Positions 1-12,060 of a stretch of DNA of 64,000 nt are shown piece by piece. How positions within the stretch are numbered: position 1 is the first letter of the stretch; every line of letters starts with the position of its first letter. Both the position numbers and the translations under genes were made by a program. Source of the DNA: Liolophura sinensis (taxonomy: Eukaryota; Mollusca; Polyplacophora; Chitonida; Chitonidae); contig NC_088295.1 in NCBI RefSeq assembly GCF_032854445.1, forward strand, positions 74,302,028-74,366,027. Reading direction: 5' to 3'. The notes beneath the pieces were generated by a model. That model did no database searches and was not told the DNA's origin. It saw only the letters and a program-made list of their open reading frames with translations.

Positions 1-382
1 CAACACGGTTCCCATTTGAAATTATACATATTTAACCTGTTTCTTTGAACATGCCGACCTATCTTTACGCTAGCTCTTCGTGACAGATACAAGTTTTGAC
101 AACCATACCCCAGCAATGGAGGAAACCCCACGTAGGAGATACATGTACCAAGTACTCCTGTACTACAACATATACCTGTTGACTGACTTAAACTACTGAT
201 AAACAATCAAAACTTCCTGAAGCCGGAAATTTCCAAAGTAGTATTTCAGGCATGTCGTCCAATGAGCTGTCAACAAACAGTAAAAAGACAAAGGAATATA
301 CTTAATTAGATCACAATTTATTTAAACTGAATCAGTTTATATCCCATACATACATGTACATCCTTTTTTCATCACCACTGAA
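1..382. other. Noncoding AT-rich DNA before the first SINE
   Basis: I see no coding frame, RNA gene or recognisable repeat here. The last 12 bases (371-382) are the left target-site duplication of the SINE that follows. Confidence 0.6.
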
Positions 383-663
383 GGGGCCTCCGTGGCTCAG
401 TCGGTTAAAGCGCTAGCGCAGCGTAATGACCCAGGAGTCTCTCACCAATGCGGTCGCTGTGAGTTCAAGTCCAGCTCATGCTGGCTTCCTCTCCGGCCGT
501 ACGTGAGAAGGTCTGTCAGCAACCTGCGGATGGTCGTGGGTTTCCCCCGGGCTCTGTCCGGTTTCCACCCACCATAATGCTGGCCGCCGTCGTATAAGTG
601 AAATATTCTTGAGTACGGCGTAAAACACCAATCAAAAAAAAAAAAAAAAAAAAAAAAAATCAA
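383..663 (+). mobile_element. Full-length tRNA-derived SINE with target-site duplication
   Basis: The head begins GGGGCCTCCGTGGCTCAGTC and carries a pol III A box (TGGCTCAGTCG, 393-403) and a B box (AGTTCAAGTCC, about 462-472). The body leads to a tail ending GTACGGCGTAAAACACCAATC and an A run of about 26 bases. The 12-bp sequence ATCACCACTGAA flanks the element at 371-382 and 664-675, a clear sign of target-primed retroposition. This copy is close to the one at 56752-57022 and serves as the reference for the truncated copies elsewhere in the window. I place it among the widespread molluscan tRNA SINEs; the family name needs a library search. The short open frames on both strands here are incidental. 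Confidence 0.92.
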
Positions 664-1792
664 ATCACCACTGAAACTACTCTGCATGAAATTATGAAAT
701 GGAATTTTTGTTTTAATAGTTTATGCTAACATTTAATAGCAAAAAGCACGGCTGAAAATGAAATGTTAAACTTGTTTACAACGTAATAGGTATAAATAAC
801 ACCATAAGTGCATTTTTATTTGCGTAAATAAAATCATGAAATAAATTTGTTTTACTTATGTTGGAATTTAATGTAGCATAATTCACATGGAACTTAAAAC
901 TCAATTAAAGCGTAATCGTACAAAATAAGAGCATGGGTACATTCCTATTTCGTTTATTTTCTAAAATAAAAAATATGACAGAAAAAGACATAACTGTACG
1001 ACAGACCAATATAGTGTACGAGAATAGCATTCCCTAATTCATCCTGAAAAAAGGTATTAAGTTCTATTTTGGCAATTTAAACACGTTTGTTCACAGATTC
1101 TTCAGTCAGAGTAAAGAAGAGGTAGCGAACGCTGCTATATAACATTTATTAAATAAAAGCTGTATTCTATATTGCTTGGTTACTTACAATATCGTCAATT
1201 TGCCTAGTAAGCAGTGAAGCGTGCTGGATTCATGGTCATGGAACGGACAGAGCTTCCGCAAGAGTCTCCCCCTGAAGATTTACCTCCCCTGAAAGTCACA
1301 TTAATCACTGGTTTACAAGGGAATATCAGGCTGGGCTATAAATCAGGTTCCGTCAACTGCCGTGATCTATAGCACCACAACGCTATCAGTCTACAACTAT
1401 ATAAGTGGTTAAGGTACTGAACACGGCAATAAGTTACCGATTCCGTTTAATATGACAGTTAAGTAAACTGAGATTGAATAATAGAGGGACAAATATGGCC
1501 GCAGGTGTTTACGTTGTAAACGCTAGACGGCAAAAGATTTATGTCCAAGACGAGGAGTTCAGTGTCCCTAACACACTTCGCTTTGCTCCAATTGAAATGG
1601 AAGAAATCGCTTAATATTGTAAAATTCTGCACTGCTTGTGGTTCTTCTAAAATTACAAATCATTACTCCCACACTACACAAATCATTTTCATGGAGGAAA
1701 TGAACAATTTATTACTCCCGGTGAACAAACTGAAGGACACACATTGTAAAACTAGGATAGGCGAGAGACCAACTCTTCCTTGATTAAATCTG

Positions 1793-1833
1793 TAATAATA
1801 ATAATAACAATAATAATAATAATAATAATAATA
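1793..1833. repeat. (AAT)n microsatellite
   Basis: A run of AAT/ATA triplets of about 41 bp with one AAC interruption. The minus-strand reading as poly-Tyr is a repeat artefact. Confidence 0.9.
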
Positions 1834-2483
1834 AATGAAATAAAATATATAAACAGGTAACAACTCAGTTAATAATGACTTTATAAATGAAAATTTCTAT
1901 TTTGAAAAAAATATACATTTTAGCCATCTTCTTAAATCATACTGTGGATCGTTCTTTGTAATTCTTCTTGTTAAACTAACTAGTTTCTTAAATATAGTAA
2001 AGATCAATTAATTTCAGCCTGTCGGAAGTGTGGGGGTACATAGCCATTGTAATAAATATTGTCACTGATATATTTATTTATATCTGTGTAAGTCCGGAAA
2101 CAGACAATCCTGTGTGTTGCTGAAAAAACAAGTCTGACATATCTGTATATATTATGACAAACAATTACTTATTTTAACCATTCATATACCGATGCATTTA
2201 TGAAAGCAATAACTAAGCATAATACATTTGTTTACTGATTTATTATATCTTTCGAAAGAACATTTCGAAAGGGTGTTTCATGTCAAGCTGTAATTCATAT
2301 AATTGTACTTGGGTTTTGTTCCACGAAGAAAAAAATGCTAGCTATAATTCAGTCCATAGGTCAGACAGCACGCGCTAATTTTATGGAAGTATATAAAATT
2401 CTTAAAGACTGCCTTGAACATATTTTATAATACGTCCTAGAAAAAGACAATAAATGAGTAATAATGACTAATTACCAAAACAC

Positions 2484-2513
2484 AATAAATAAATAAGTAA
2501 ATAAATAAATAAA
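2484..2513. repeat. (AATA)n microsatellite
   Basis: Seven AATA/AAGTA-type tetramers in a row with one interruption. Confidence 0.8.
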
Positions 2514-2619
2514 ACTTACTGGCATTTTTAGAGTGTGCACGTTTGTGTGAAAGCTAAAAATAAATTTCTCAGGGCTGGGTTATAATGAAGAAAATTCGAA
2601 TTAACATGCTCTATGCCTG

Positions 2620-2960
2620 CAGCTGATGTAAACACTGTCTCAGCTAGTCTACTGGGAATTTTCTATCCCATTTCGAGGCGATCCCGTGGGCAATCAAAGG
2701 CAGCCAGGCCCTAATTGTAACTACTGGATAGCTTTTCGATTTGTCTTGACCAGTGTGTGAGAATGAACGAGTAAATTAAACGTCCGAATGGTCATTTTTC
2801 TTCTTCGTCTTGACACAGCCACTGACCGCCGGAACACAAAAGCTGTTTCTATGCGCCTCGAGCGTCGCTCAGACCGTTATGGCAACTTTTCCGCCCGACC
2901 TGTTAAGACTTCACTTGGTCTCCATGGTTAAGTACTGTTTGGATTTAGTCTGGAGGGTTT
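2620..2960. promoter_or_regulatory. Candidate upstream regulatory patch
   Basis: This patch has more G+C and more CpG than its surroundings and no repeat character. It includes a TCF/LEF-type site ATCAAAGG (2693-2700) followed closely by TAATTG homeodomain-type cores. The call rests on composition and short motifs only, so function is inferred. Confidence 0.25.
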
Positions 2961-5089
2961 CGCTAAAATAACTCGGGATTAGCTCAATAGGCCTGTTTGC
3001 TAACTTGAATCAGTACAGGGTAACAAACAAGAGATTAGAAATGAATGATATGTTTCGTCTACATTTATTTCCCTTGAGTATATTTACGTTAAGGATAATT
3101 TTATTATTGTCGAAGATACAAACAAGAGAAAGGGAAGGCAGATGTTGTCCGAAAATTAGAGAGAAAATCGCTATTTTACAAAATGGACGGCATTAAGTGT
3201 TTATTTCATTCTGTCTTTCTTAATCGTAGATGACAAATGCTCGATAAAATTTACTAAAAGTAAGAGTATGCATAAATACGATCAGAAAAACCTACACCTG
3301 TCTGTTCCAGTCCACAAAGAAATAAATATTGAATATAAAAATCAAATCTTTCAGCGATGAAATTATTAGTAGATACAGTGTGTCTCAAAACAAAATAAAT
3401 TTGTACACTTTAAAAATTTTACTTAGCTGCATATATTTCCGAATTGTAAAAGCATGGAAGACTGCATGAGGTAAAGCAAAATACAGTAAGTAAATTCACA
3501 AATTAAGCATCAGTATTTTTAATGAGCTAATTAATAAAGATTTTATACATAGAAGAAAAAAATCTATGAGGAAAGAAAGACTGGCTGATTTTTTAAATTT
3601 TAAAAAGCGTGGATATATTAAATAAAAAGCATATGAAACTAACCCAAGAATTTAAATGATTTGGAAAAATTAAAGCCAGATGTAATTTAAGCCATGTTTA
3701 TATTTGTTTTTCTAGACGGAAAACCTTCTGTGATCGGAACAATAAAGTGAAAATTTAAAGATAAACGGGATTTAATGTAAAAAAAAAACAAGTATATGCT
3801 TATTGCTTAGAAAACCTTCATCATTTTGTGAACAGTTTTATGTATGAGATAAATGACAAGTTATAGAGGAATATCAACATTGTTCAGCAATAGAAAGGCC
3901 GCGGGTCTTACATGGTTGCTGTTGAAACTCTGATCAACGCTAAATCGAACATCTTGGGCCGTAGCAACAAAACTAATAAAACATTACACATGGTCCGCTA
4001 TGGTATTTTACTGTGTTTCATTGAAACTGTAGTTCTAAAATCATGACCTATACACACGTAAATATTACGAAATTTGATACCGAATTTACATTATCAGTTA
4101 TAGAAAAAGTACAAGCTCTCGCATGCCACATAATTGTGTTGGAAAACATCAGGTGTCTCACCCAAACGTTTATGGGTTTCTGCCCACTGCTCTGTTAGCT
4201 CGCCCCACCTTACCACCGTTTCCTCAATAACTGACCTCTGCTGGATGAACTTGTAATCCGCCTCGAGAAGGGTTTAGTGTATGACGACCAGACACTCGTC
4301 TGTCATTATGAACTATGGAGATAATCCAGGGTATGACAACGTCGATAAAACACCTGTACAAATTTTCCTTTGACGACGATACTTGCCTCTTGCCTGCTAG
4401 CCATTCTCAAACATAGGATTCTAAACAGAGACAGCTTTATATTATACCGACATGTTGTCTTCATCTACGGCCATTTAACATATCTGCTTGTCACTCCAAC
4501 TAACATAGTTTAGACTATCAGTTAACCTTGATTTGTTTATGTTCTGACATAATAATTAAAACAGGTCGTTAGGTTAAATCTGTACACACAGCTAACTGAT
4601 ATAGTGAAATTTGAACGATAAAACCCCCTTAACCAAGGATATATACGAGAGTAACAGAAAGCCACAAAATCTTTCACTGAATCTCCCAAATAAAGCGAAA
4701 CGGTTAGTATCTCCAAAATTCATGGCCGAATACTTCCCTTGTTAAAAATTATTTGTCTAAATTGTGTGGAAAACATATGTTTGTGAAATAATGTTTAACA
4801 TAAGAAAGCACATTTTGTGGCAATTTCATTTTGGGAGAAAATACCTCCAGTGTTTGAAGAATCTACTTATTTTATTTTTTCAAGGGCACAAATATTTTCT
4901 TTCTATGACTGCTAAAAGGAAAAAGGCGCGCTTCGATTAATTCCACTTTATTCGATGATAGCGTGGTACTTGTGTCTTTAACATCACATCGACATTTGTT
5001 ATTTTTTCTATTTCCTTTTTAGGCCAGGCAATAGGGGGAAAAGAAGAAATATGGGAGGTGACATTGTCTAAGTGCTATATGAAATGGGA

Positions 5090-5639
5090 CTGGGATAAAT
5101 ATCGGATCGGCGGAGCGAGAAGCTTCAGGCCCGTCGAATGAGCCTAGGCGGTGACGACAAAAGCAATTTTCGAGGCTGTACGAATGAGAGAGAGAGTGGC
5201 CCACTACTTAAATCTCATTACGACAGTAAGCTCATAAGCTTGGACCAAACCTTCCCGACGGAGTGCTGAAGGACGATTTAAGGCGTTAGCAAAATATTTA
5301 CCAGTAACAGTAAATCAGCTTTGATCACCCGTGCAAGGGAGAGGTCGGGCACACACAGGGAGCAGAGGAGCGGCCGGCGAAAAAAAAAAAGCGAGAGGAA
5401 AAACTGAAATACCTGGTCGATTGAGGCTTCTCCAGCCCCGTAATTGAAACTCGAACTCAATCGTTGTCATGGAAACTGCTCCCGATCTAGCCGCCTGGAT
5501 TCCTCTATAGCAGGTCTGGTCAGAAAGCGGACAAGTTATTACTGAGATAGGGACAGAGTCCAAATACCAGCGGTGGCACCATTGAAAAAAACACTCCCCA
5601 GATAGAGTAAAATTTGAGAAAAAACTAAATCGAAAGAGC
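5090..5639 (+). other. CpG-richer promoter-proximal DNA
   Basis: The composition shifts here from the AT-rich background to CpG-bearing sequence, for example around 5099-5165 and 5340-5400. The shift continues into exon 1 and fits the CpG-rich 5' end of a developmental gene. A homopurine patch with a run of ten A lies at about 5381-5402. Short antisense frames in this stretch look incidental. Confidence 0.4.
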
Positions 5640-5854
5640 GAGCCGGGGTGTCTATCGTGCGTATAGGACCTTAACGTTAGCCGAGGTTATGGCGACAGCG
5701 ATTGGCTAGCGAGGAGCACGTGACGTTCGTTGGCACTCATAATCCTGTCAACTTCCAGCCGTAATTTACCTTCATTTATTTCAGATTTATCTCGAGATCG
5801 ACAGCTAATTTGTGCGCCCTCATTGAGTCGCAGTGTGGTAAAAGACGGTGAATT
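5640..5854 (+). promoter_or_regulatory. Hox1: Probable Hox1 core promoter and 5'UTR
   Basis: The stretch just before the start codon is CpG-rich. It holds an inverted CCAAT box (GATTGGCT, about 5700) and an E-box CACGTG overlapping a TGACGT half-CRE (about 5717-5725). No TATA box is obvious. A pyrimidine-rich tract ending in CAG at about 5782-5784 could be a 5'UTR splice acceptor, in which case the cap site would lie further upstream. An in-frame TGA at 5849-5851 closes the frame directly before the ATG. Confidence 0.5.
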
Positions 5855-6797
5855 ATGAATACAGACGCGGACTATACACTGTGTAACCTGGACAGCCAAA
5901 CATATACCAACTCGTTCTCCAACTCGGACATTCCAGTTACGATCTATGGATATACTGGTATAAACAACAGACATAACATAGAGTCGGCACACGTTCACCC
6001 GGGACTTACGTACGGGTCAGAAAATGCCGCATTTCACGGATTATCCAGCCCCGTGGGGGAACTGGGACTGGGAGGGGTGGAAAGTTTACGGTACCCTCAC
6101 CACGGTCACCTACACGGCCAGCACCCCTCGCATCACACCCATCTTCAGCAACATCATCACCACAACTCGGGGGTCATCACACGCATCAGTCGAGGGGAGG
6201 CCGGCTACTCCCTGGCAGCAGGTAACGGTCCTCCCCCGGCTCACATGCCATCCCCACCCCTGGACTTCACTTCATGTGGGGTAACAAACGGCAACGGTAT
6301 ATGCTCTGAACTGACTGTGTCGTGTGGTGACGGGCCGGATCCGAGGGGCTACGGTCACAGACCGCACATAGCTACGTGCGAGGCGGCCGGCCCGCCGCCA
6401 GGTACTGTACCAGTGCTACCAGTACCACCTCACGGACAAGATATCATCACCCCCATATCCAGCTATCACAATCAGGGAGGCATCCCTCAGTCCATCTCTT
6501 CGTGCCCAAGTCACTGCAACAACGGCACGCCGACCGTAGTTCGTTGTACATCTAGTCCGTACTCTTCCATCCCTTCTCATCAACAACCACCGCCTACTTC
6601 CATGGGTAATCCGTCTATCGGCTCACCCCACCAAGTCAACAACAACAACAATAACATCAATAACAACAACAACAACAACGGGGCTTTAGGGAGTCCTAAC
6701 AAAGTAAGGCACGGAAGTGGAACGAGTCCGGACGAGACGTATCCCTCAAGCAAACCATACAAGTGGATGCAAATTAAAAGGGCACCGACAAAACCAG
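5855..6797 (+). CDS. Hox1: Hox1/labial homeobox protein, coding exon 1
   Basis: This exon encodes residues 1-314 and the first base of codon 315 of a Hox1-class transcription factor, a nuclear DNA-binding protein that patterns the anterior body axis. The start is firm: an in-frame TGA lies six bases upstream, and A at -3 gives a good initiation context. The N-terminal region is low-complexity, as usual for Hox proteins: a His-rich stretch (about 82-103), Pro/Ser/Gly-rich segments and an Asn run (262-275). Near the 3' end are the labial-type hexapeptide YKWM (302-305; 6758-6769) and the basic QIKR. The hexapeptide binds the PBC (Pbx/Exd) cofactor in this family. The exon ends at CAG|GTAGGT (donor at 6798). 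It joins exon 2 through a codon split 1+2 that reads GCG (Ala315). Without splicing, the frame would add 16 residues and stop at 6847. Confidence 0.95.
6638..6679 (+). repeat. Hox1: Coding AAC/AAT repeat (Asn run) in Hox1
   Basis: Fourteen codons encode six Asn, one Ile and seven Asn at residues 262-275. The run lies between the Ser/Pro-rich region and the hexapeptide linker. Such a triplet run is prone to length variation between alleles. Confidence 0.9.
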
Positions 6798-8877
6798 GTA
6801 GGTCTTTACCACGAAAATTCTTGGCGCAAGGAGGTGAATGTAAATGATAGCACGTGGTCAGGCTCTTGAAGAGTTGACGGTTCTCTACCAAAGTTCACAG
6901 GTGTTAGATCCCCCCGGACCAGGTATATCACTTCAGGTCAAACCTGCCCTATACAATTACACATACGTATAATCCGGTTAGCGTGTTCTACGCGCCAAGC
7001 AAGGGAATAACAGAATTCTTTCTTACAATCATCAGTTAGAGACCCTCACAAATAAATGAAATAAATGCGGTAGCCGTGACTTCTGTGTCGTGTTCCGCAT
7101 ACCTGATTATTGGTGAACGGGACGGTTTAACTAAGCCGGTATAGAGGTGCCACCCGGGCTTGCTGAGACCCATTTACACCCTGCCATTGTTAAAAAGGTT
7201 CAATTGAAAACTGTAGCGATTGCCTTTTTACTTTGCATTCAAAAGCGTTTGTTGTTGTAAGGGGAACTGGAGCAATTACACTGAAGATAGTTTGTAGAAT
7301 TTTGTAGAGCTCTCCAGCCTTGGCTTTGCTCGAGGCAATGGAAGCCCCGTCGAGTTGAGCCGGCTAGACCCTAACAAAGTCAAATCGGCCCAAACAAAAC
7401 CCAACACTGCTTACAATAACGTGTTTTTGACTGTCTCCAGCATAGCGTTTTTATTAGCTTGAATGCCCATGAATACATTGAGGCGTGAAAATTATTTCAG
7501 CAAAACATTTCCAACTGTGCCACGGTGCTTTGACGAGATGCACAAGGTCTGAAAGGAGCAATCTTTTGACCCGCTCTACATGGTGTAAGGAGGCGCTCTG
7601 TATTTGAAATGGAGATTCGATATCCTTATTCTATAAGATCCTGTCACTAAACTATATATTCTTTGGTGTGACTCCAAATTATACACGTCTTAACGGGTTA
7701 TCGCGGCAAATGATTTTGAGAGATCAAATAAAGGTGTCTGTTAGACAGAAACTCATGGGCTACAGTCTGAGTGCAGGTCCGCTAACTTATACAGCCTCTG
7801 GCTATACCCTAATAGTTTTATATGTATCCACAATATTTTTATTACATTAATAATTGTCACAGTACATTTGTCGGATTGCTGTTGATGCATATCGGAATAC
7901 AATTGAAACCAAGTAAAGTTTTACGAAACTTATAATTGTTTTAGTATGCAAGCAATGACAATTTAAAAAAATATTCCGATGGTATCATTTGAGTGTTTAC
8001 TAACCTAGTGTCGCTTTGTAGAAATAACTGTAGATAACATCTGAATAATGTAAGGTATGTAATGACAAGAAAACGCACAAAGGCGACCGACATATCCGAT
8101 GGTGACAGCAACCCGCGGAATTTGCAGGAGACTTTTGATGGTCTAACCAGTACATTATTTGAAAATGGCCACGACTTGTCTCTTAGGAGACTCAAAAATA
8201 GCATTTCGCAAAGTTATGTATTTTAAGAAGAGTCAGTTAAACATACAGGCACGAGTTAAACACATACAGTTATTCCCAGACTCGTTGCGGCTTTGTCATC
8301 GCATGGGCTTGATGACTATACAGAGACTATAGCCAATGTAAACAGGTCCTAGTATGTTTACAGTCTCTCTATGGACGGCTCTCTTCAACTTCAGTGGTCA
8401 TCCTTGCATGACACGAAGATCTCCACGACTATGAAAACGCCATAAAAGCCACTTATTGCAGATTTAGTGGCCACAGACCTTAAAATCTCCACTCTTACAA
8501 ATGCTGGCGGTTCAATTATCTGCTTATGGGGAGATATTTGCACTTGTTATAAAGAAGATTTGATCTGCCACCAAGCCTTTTTATTCATTATTGTTCGACG
8601 CATTGTCTTATAATTGTAATAAATCAGTGAACTAATGGACATTTTGCAAGCAAATTGTGGCTGAAATTTAAGTTATATTTTGCGCGGGTATAAGAAACTC
8701 CTGACTGAGATAAACGTAATTAATTTTCAATACCTTCATCACAAAAATCAAAGTAGCGTATTTTTAACATTGGCTATATTTTGTGTTGATTTCTTTTTCT
8801 TTTTAGAGCATATGAAATCTCTGCAACATGTAAGAAGAACATGAGTAATTAAGGTTGTCTAAATATAGCAATAGTCA

Positions 8878-8888
8878 TGATTGATTGG
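8878..8888 (+). promoter_or_regulatory. HOX-PBX type site TGATTGATTGG
   Basis: This fits the anterior HOX-PBX composite consensus TGATNNATKR. It stands alone, with no MEIS hexamer next to it. Degenerate matches of this kind occur by chance, so confidence is low. Confidence 0.25.
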
Positions 8889-11774
8889 AGGGAATGTGCT
8901 ATCAATTAGAGTTAGGCATTATAACATGGCCGCCAAACACAGTTTCTAAATTAGTGCTAAGACTAACGCCAGAGACCTATAAAATATTAATAGCCCAAAT
9001 TGCAGACACTGGCAATTATTATCTCTTTTACAGGAACAATTATTACGAAGGGCCACTGGCTTTTGTAATAAATATGCTTTGTTTTCCGATGAATTCAAGA
9101 ATGACAGTTATACGGGCACAAGGGCAAAACTACATGTGTTAACATTTGTACTCATGCAAGACAGTAATGATGTTATGAGCTTTCATGGCCTCTTTTAGAT
9201 CGTGAATTGTCTGTGTAATGGCCAGTAATTACCCTAAAACTTCTGTTGATCATTCATAAAGGGCTGTTTGAATATAAAAATATAATGTAAAGAGATGATA
9301 TATTTTTTGTTATCTTTTTTCTTGAACATATTATGGGCATAAAAAATTCTGTGAAAAAATTCTTTTCGTTTTTTCCTTGATGTTGTCTTATTTTTCTAAA
9401 TTATTTTAAATATGTAGAATACACGAACTGATTCAAACAAAAGGTGCTTGTTGTTGTGAAACTACTTTTTCATCATAGTAAAGGTTTGCATTTTTTATTT
9501 TCCACGGTGTTCATTCTCGACGTAAAACTGCTATTATTGAAACCATAATTAGCAACGTATTTGATTGGAAGAAATTAGCGAAAATATTTTGTAAATCTGT
9601 TTCTGACCTGCTTTGATCAAAAACGTTCAGATATTATGGGCCAAAGAACTAATTATTAGAACTAATCATGGAAGATTTGGTGGAGAAAAATTCGCTTTCT
9701 GAACACGAATGTCTTTTCATTGACCGAAGTGAGGTTGACAGAAGACCGTTAGTCCGTTGTTAAAGACAGCCGCATGTCTGGATTGCTCGATAAGACTTCT
9801 GTTTCTGGGGTGACGATAGTAAGTGGTCTGACCCAGGGTATTTACCTGTCGCCCACAGTCCTTTGATCTTCACCGATAACAAGCTTTTTAATGCCTAAAT
9901 CTTGAGGTGCGATTAAAGCTTGCCGAGAAGTGAGGAAACCGATCGCTGTCTTCTAAGATGCTCTTGTCTATTCCCTGTAAGCGTGGCTGACAGTGTTGGG
10001 TGAACATCGGCTGGCACAGGCCCGGCGCTAAGTGCAGGCAAACAACAGCTTTTATACTCTACAGATATACCCACAAACCGAGACATCGTGCAGATAAGCC
10101 ATTGACAGGTGACAAGTCTCCAATAAGCTCACATAGTCCAATAGCTTGTAGTTTGGGACAAAGAGCTAATCTTTACAGGCAGTTACCGTTATGTTTGTAC
10201 ACGACGTGTTTGTCCACAAAGAGTCTTAGCACGAGAATTATAAACAGATGCCAGTATATCCCCATAAAATCAGGAAGGATCTTTTTCAAAAACTGATTTA
10301 TTTGTCTATGCTGAACCATGTTTCTACGAACCATGTAGACACTCGATTTGGAGAGTCTGAAGACTGTATGGGTAAATGCTCAATTTGAACCATGCTTAAG
10401 GGTGTTGCCTACAAAAATCTAGCAATACATTTTTGTTCTTCAAATAGATCCCTTTTTCTTCCACTAGACAGGATTTTTATTTAACACTAAATGCCCTTTA
10501 TAATTTAATTAACATAATCCACTTCCAACCAAACTTAACATCACTTTTACAACCCAGTACAGATGTGTCATTTGACAATCCATTGATATTCGTGAAGGAA
10601 AAGGGTTTGTTTATCAGAATTAATCCATTCGTGCGTACACTGTGTTATGGTTAGTCTGTTACAAGTTCCCAGGCCATCAGTGATTTCGATGACAGTTTTT
10701 ACATAGGCCTTCTGAAGTGTCGAATGAAGCTGCCAAAAAAAAATCGACCTTTACGAAGGCCCGGTGAATTTCCCGCCCTCCATGAAATATACACCAGATA
10801 CCTGTCAGGAATATCTTTATATCTGGGGTATAGCTAGAAACTAATTTTCCACGCCAGAAGTATCTTAATGAGAAATCTTGCTGACTGAGATAGCATCCGA
10901 ACTACACTAGCTGAAAATATTGATATCGTGTTACTCCAACAGAGGGCGACATATTGAGGACGTAACAAAGTTCATAAAGACATGCCGTGCACATTATAAG
11001 TTTTCATCTAGATGGGAGACATTTGTTTGTTCCCTTCACGAACAGCTGACCAGTGATAACAGAAACAAGTTGAAGTTTACTACAGGTCATTCTTAAGGCA
11101 GACATAAAACATGTTTTACACCTATTTCCCTTTATGTTTGCGCACTTAGTCTATATTTTGAATAAAGATGGATTTTATTAGAAAGCATGTACACGTGTAT
11201 CCTAACACTTAATAAGAAATTCTGTGCAGATAATTATGCGTTATCAACCGATGCACGCTAATGCACATAATTCTGTATCTGTAAAGAATTTCTTGTGCAG
11301 ACTGGTGGTACCAATACTGACTGCTAGAGGTGAATATGCACTCAGAAACAGGCACCGAATCCGGAGACCTATGTGTGTCGTTTGTCCGTGACGCCAAATC
11401 ATTTACTCCCATGTACACTAAGCGCATGCGCACAAAGTACCATATGCATTAAGTAAAGTCTGTAAATATTGTGCAGCAATCACCAGGAAATGCATCGACT
11501 TAATTTGGTTTCAGATTTTTTCTGTAAATGGATGCATCTCTTTGTTTAAGATTTGGTCCTGAAATCAGAGTTAATCGCCCTGTCGCAAGTGGTTGAATTT
11601 AAATGTATGTAGTGTTGACATTGAACCTCTTAATGAGTCGGCATGTTATTGTGATAGTACTATAGTTTTGTAACAAAACATATTCTTTATTCATCATGCC
11701 GTTTGTCCTACACGTTTGCATGTGAATAACAAAATGTCTGGCAATATAAATATCACAGATATCCTGCATCACTG

Positions 11775-12060
11775 GGCTATTTGGCCAGTTCTTGGCTGTT
11801 TCCTGAAGCGCGTATTAATTTGTGCATAACCCGCCCCTTAACCCGCCAGATTGAACACGCTTAATTTCACTGGAATCGATGACGTCATTGCTTCACGAGA
11901 CAATTCATCGGGCCGAAGTTTATGAAGGAGCCAGGAATTATCATTAAGCATGCCGAAGTGGGGCGGCCTAATCAGGCATGCGCACAGAAGGGGGCAGTTG
12001 TGTACGTAGTAGCTGGACCGCGAGGAGATTAGAAGAAATCTTCGTCTATCCAGTCACTTG
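11775..12060. promoter_or_regulatory. Candidate intronic enhancer with a perfect CRE
   Basis: This is a GC-richer, repeat-free patch in an AT-rich intron. It contains the palindromic CREB/ATF site TGACGTCA (11880-11887), an octamer-like TGTGCATAA near 11820, two CCGCC-type boxes (about 11830-11850) and a CATGCGCA element (about 11978) resembling half of an NRF1 site. Conservation in related species would decide whether it is functional. Confidence 0.3.

Larger units (their letters stand above)
676..5089. other. Upstream noncoding region of Hox1
   Basis: About 4.4 kb of mostly AT-rich DNA with no supported gene. It contains an AAT microsatellite, an AATA-type run and one GC-richer patch (about 2620-2960), which are listed separately. 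In an ordered Hox cluster the next gene in this direction would be Hox2, but no second homeobox is visible. Confidence 0.55.

Noticed and set aside
393-472. tRNA gene suggested by A and B boxes
   Set aside because: The boxes belong to a SINE head; there is no acceptor stem pairing and an A-tailed body follows.
1-5854. Search for a Hox2 exon upstream of Hox1
   Set aside because: No homeobox or hexapeptide coding segment was found on either strand.
5687-5998. Antisense 103-codon frame across the Hox1 start
   Set aside because: Shadow of the promoter and exon 1; no independent support.
6892-6904. DR1-like nuclear receptor site AGTTCACAGGTGT and other AGGTCA half-sites (6936, 11078, 34230, 35171)
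   Set aside because: No proper DR5 or DR2 retinoic acid element was found; isolated half-sites are expected by chance.
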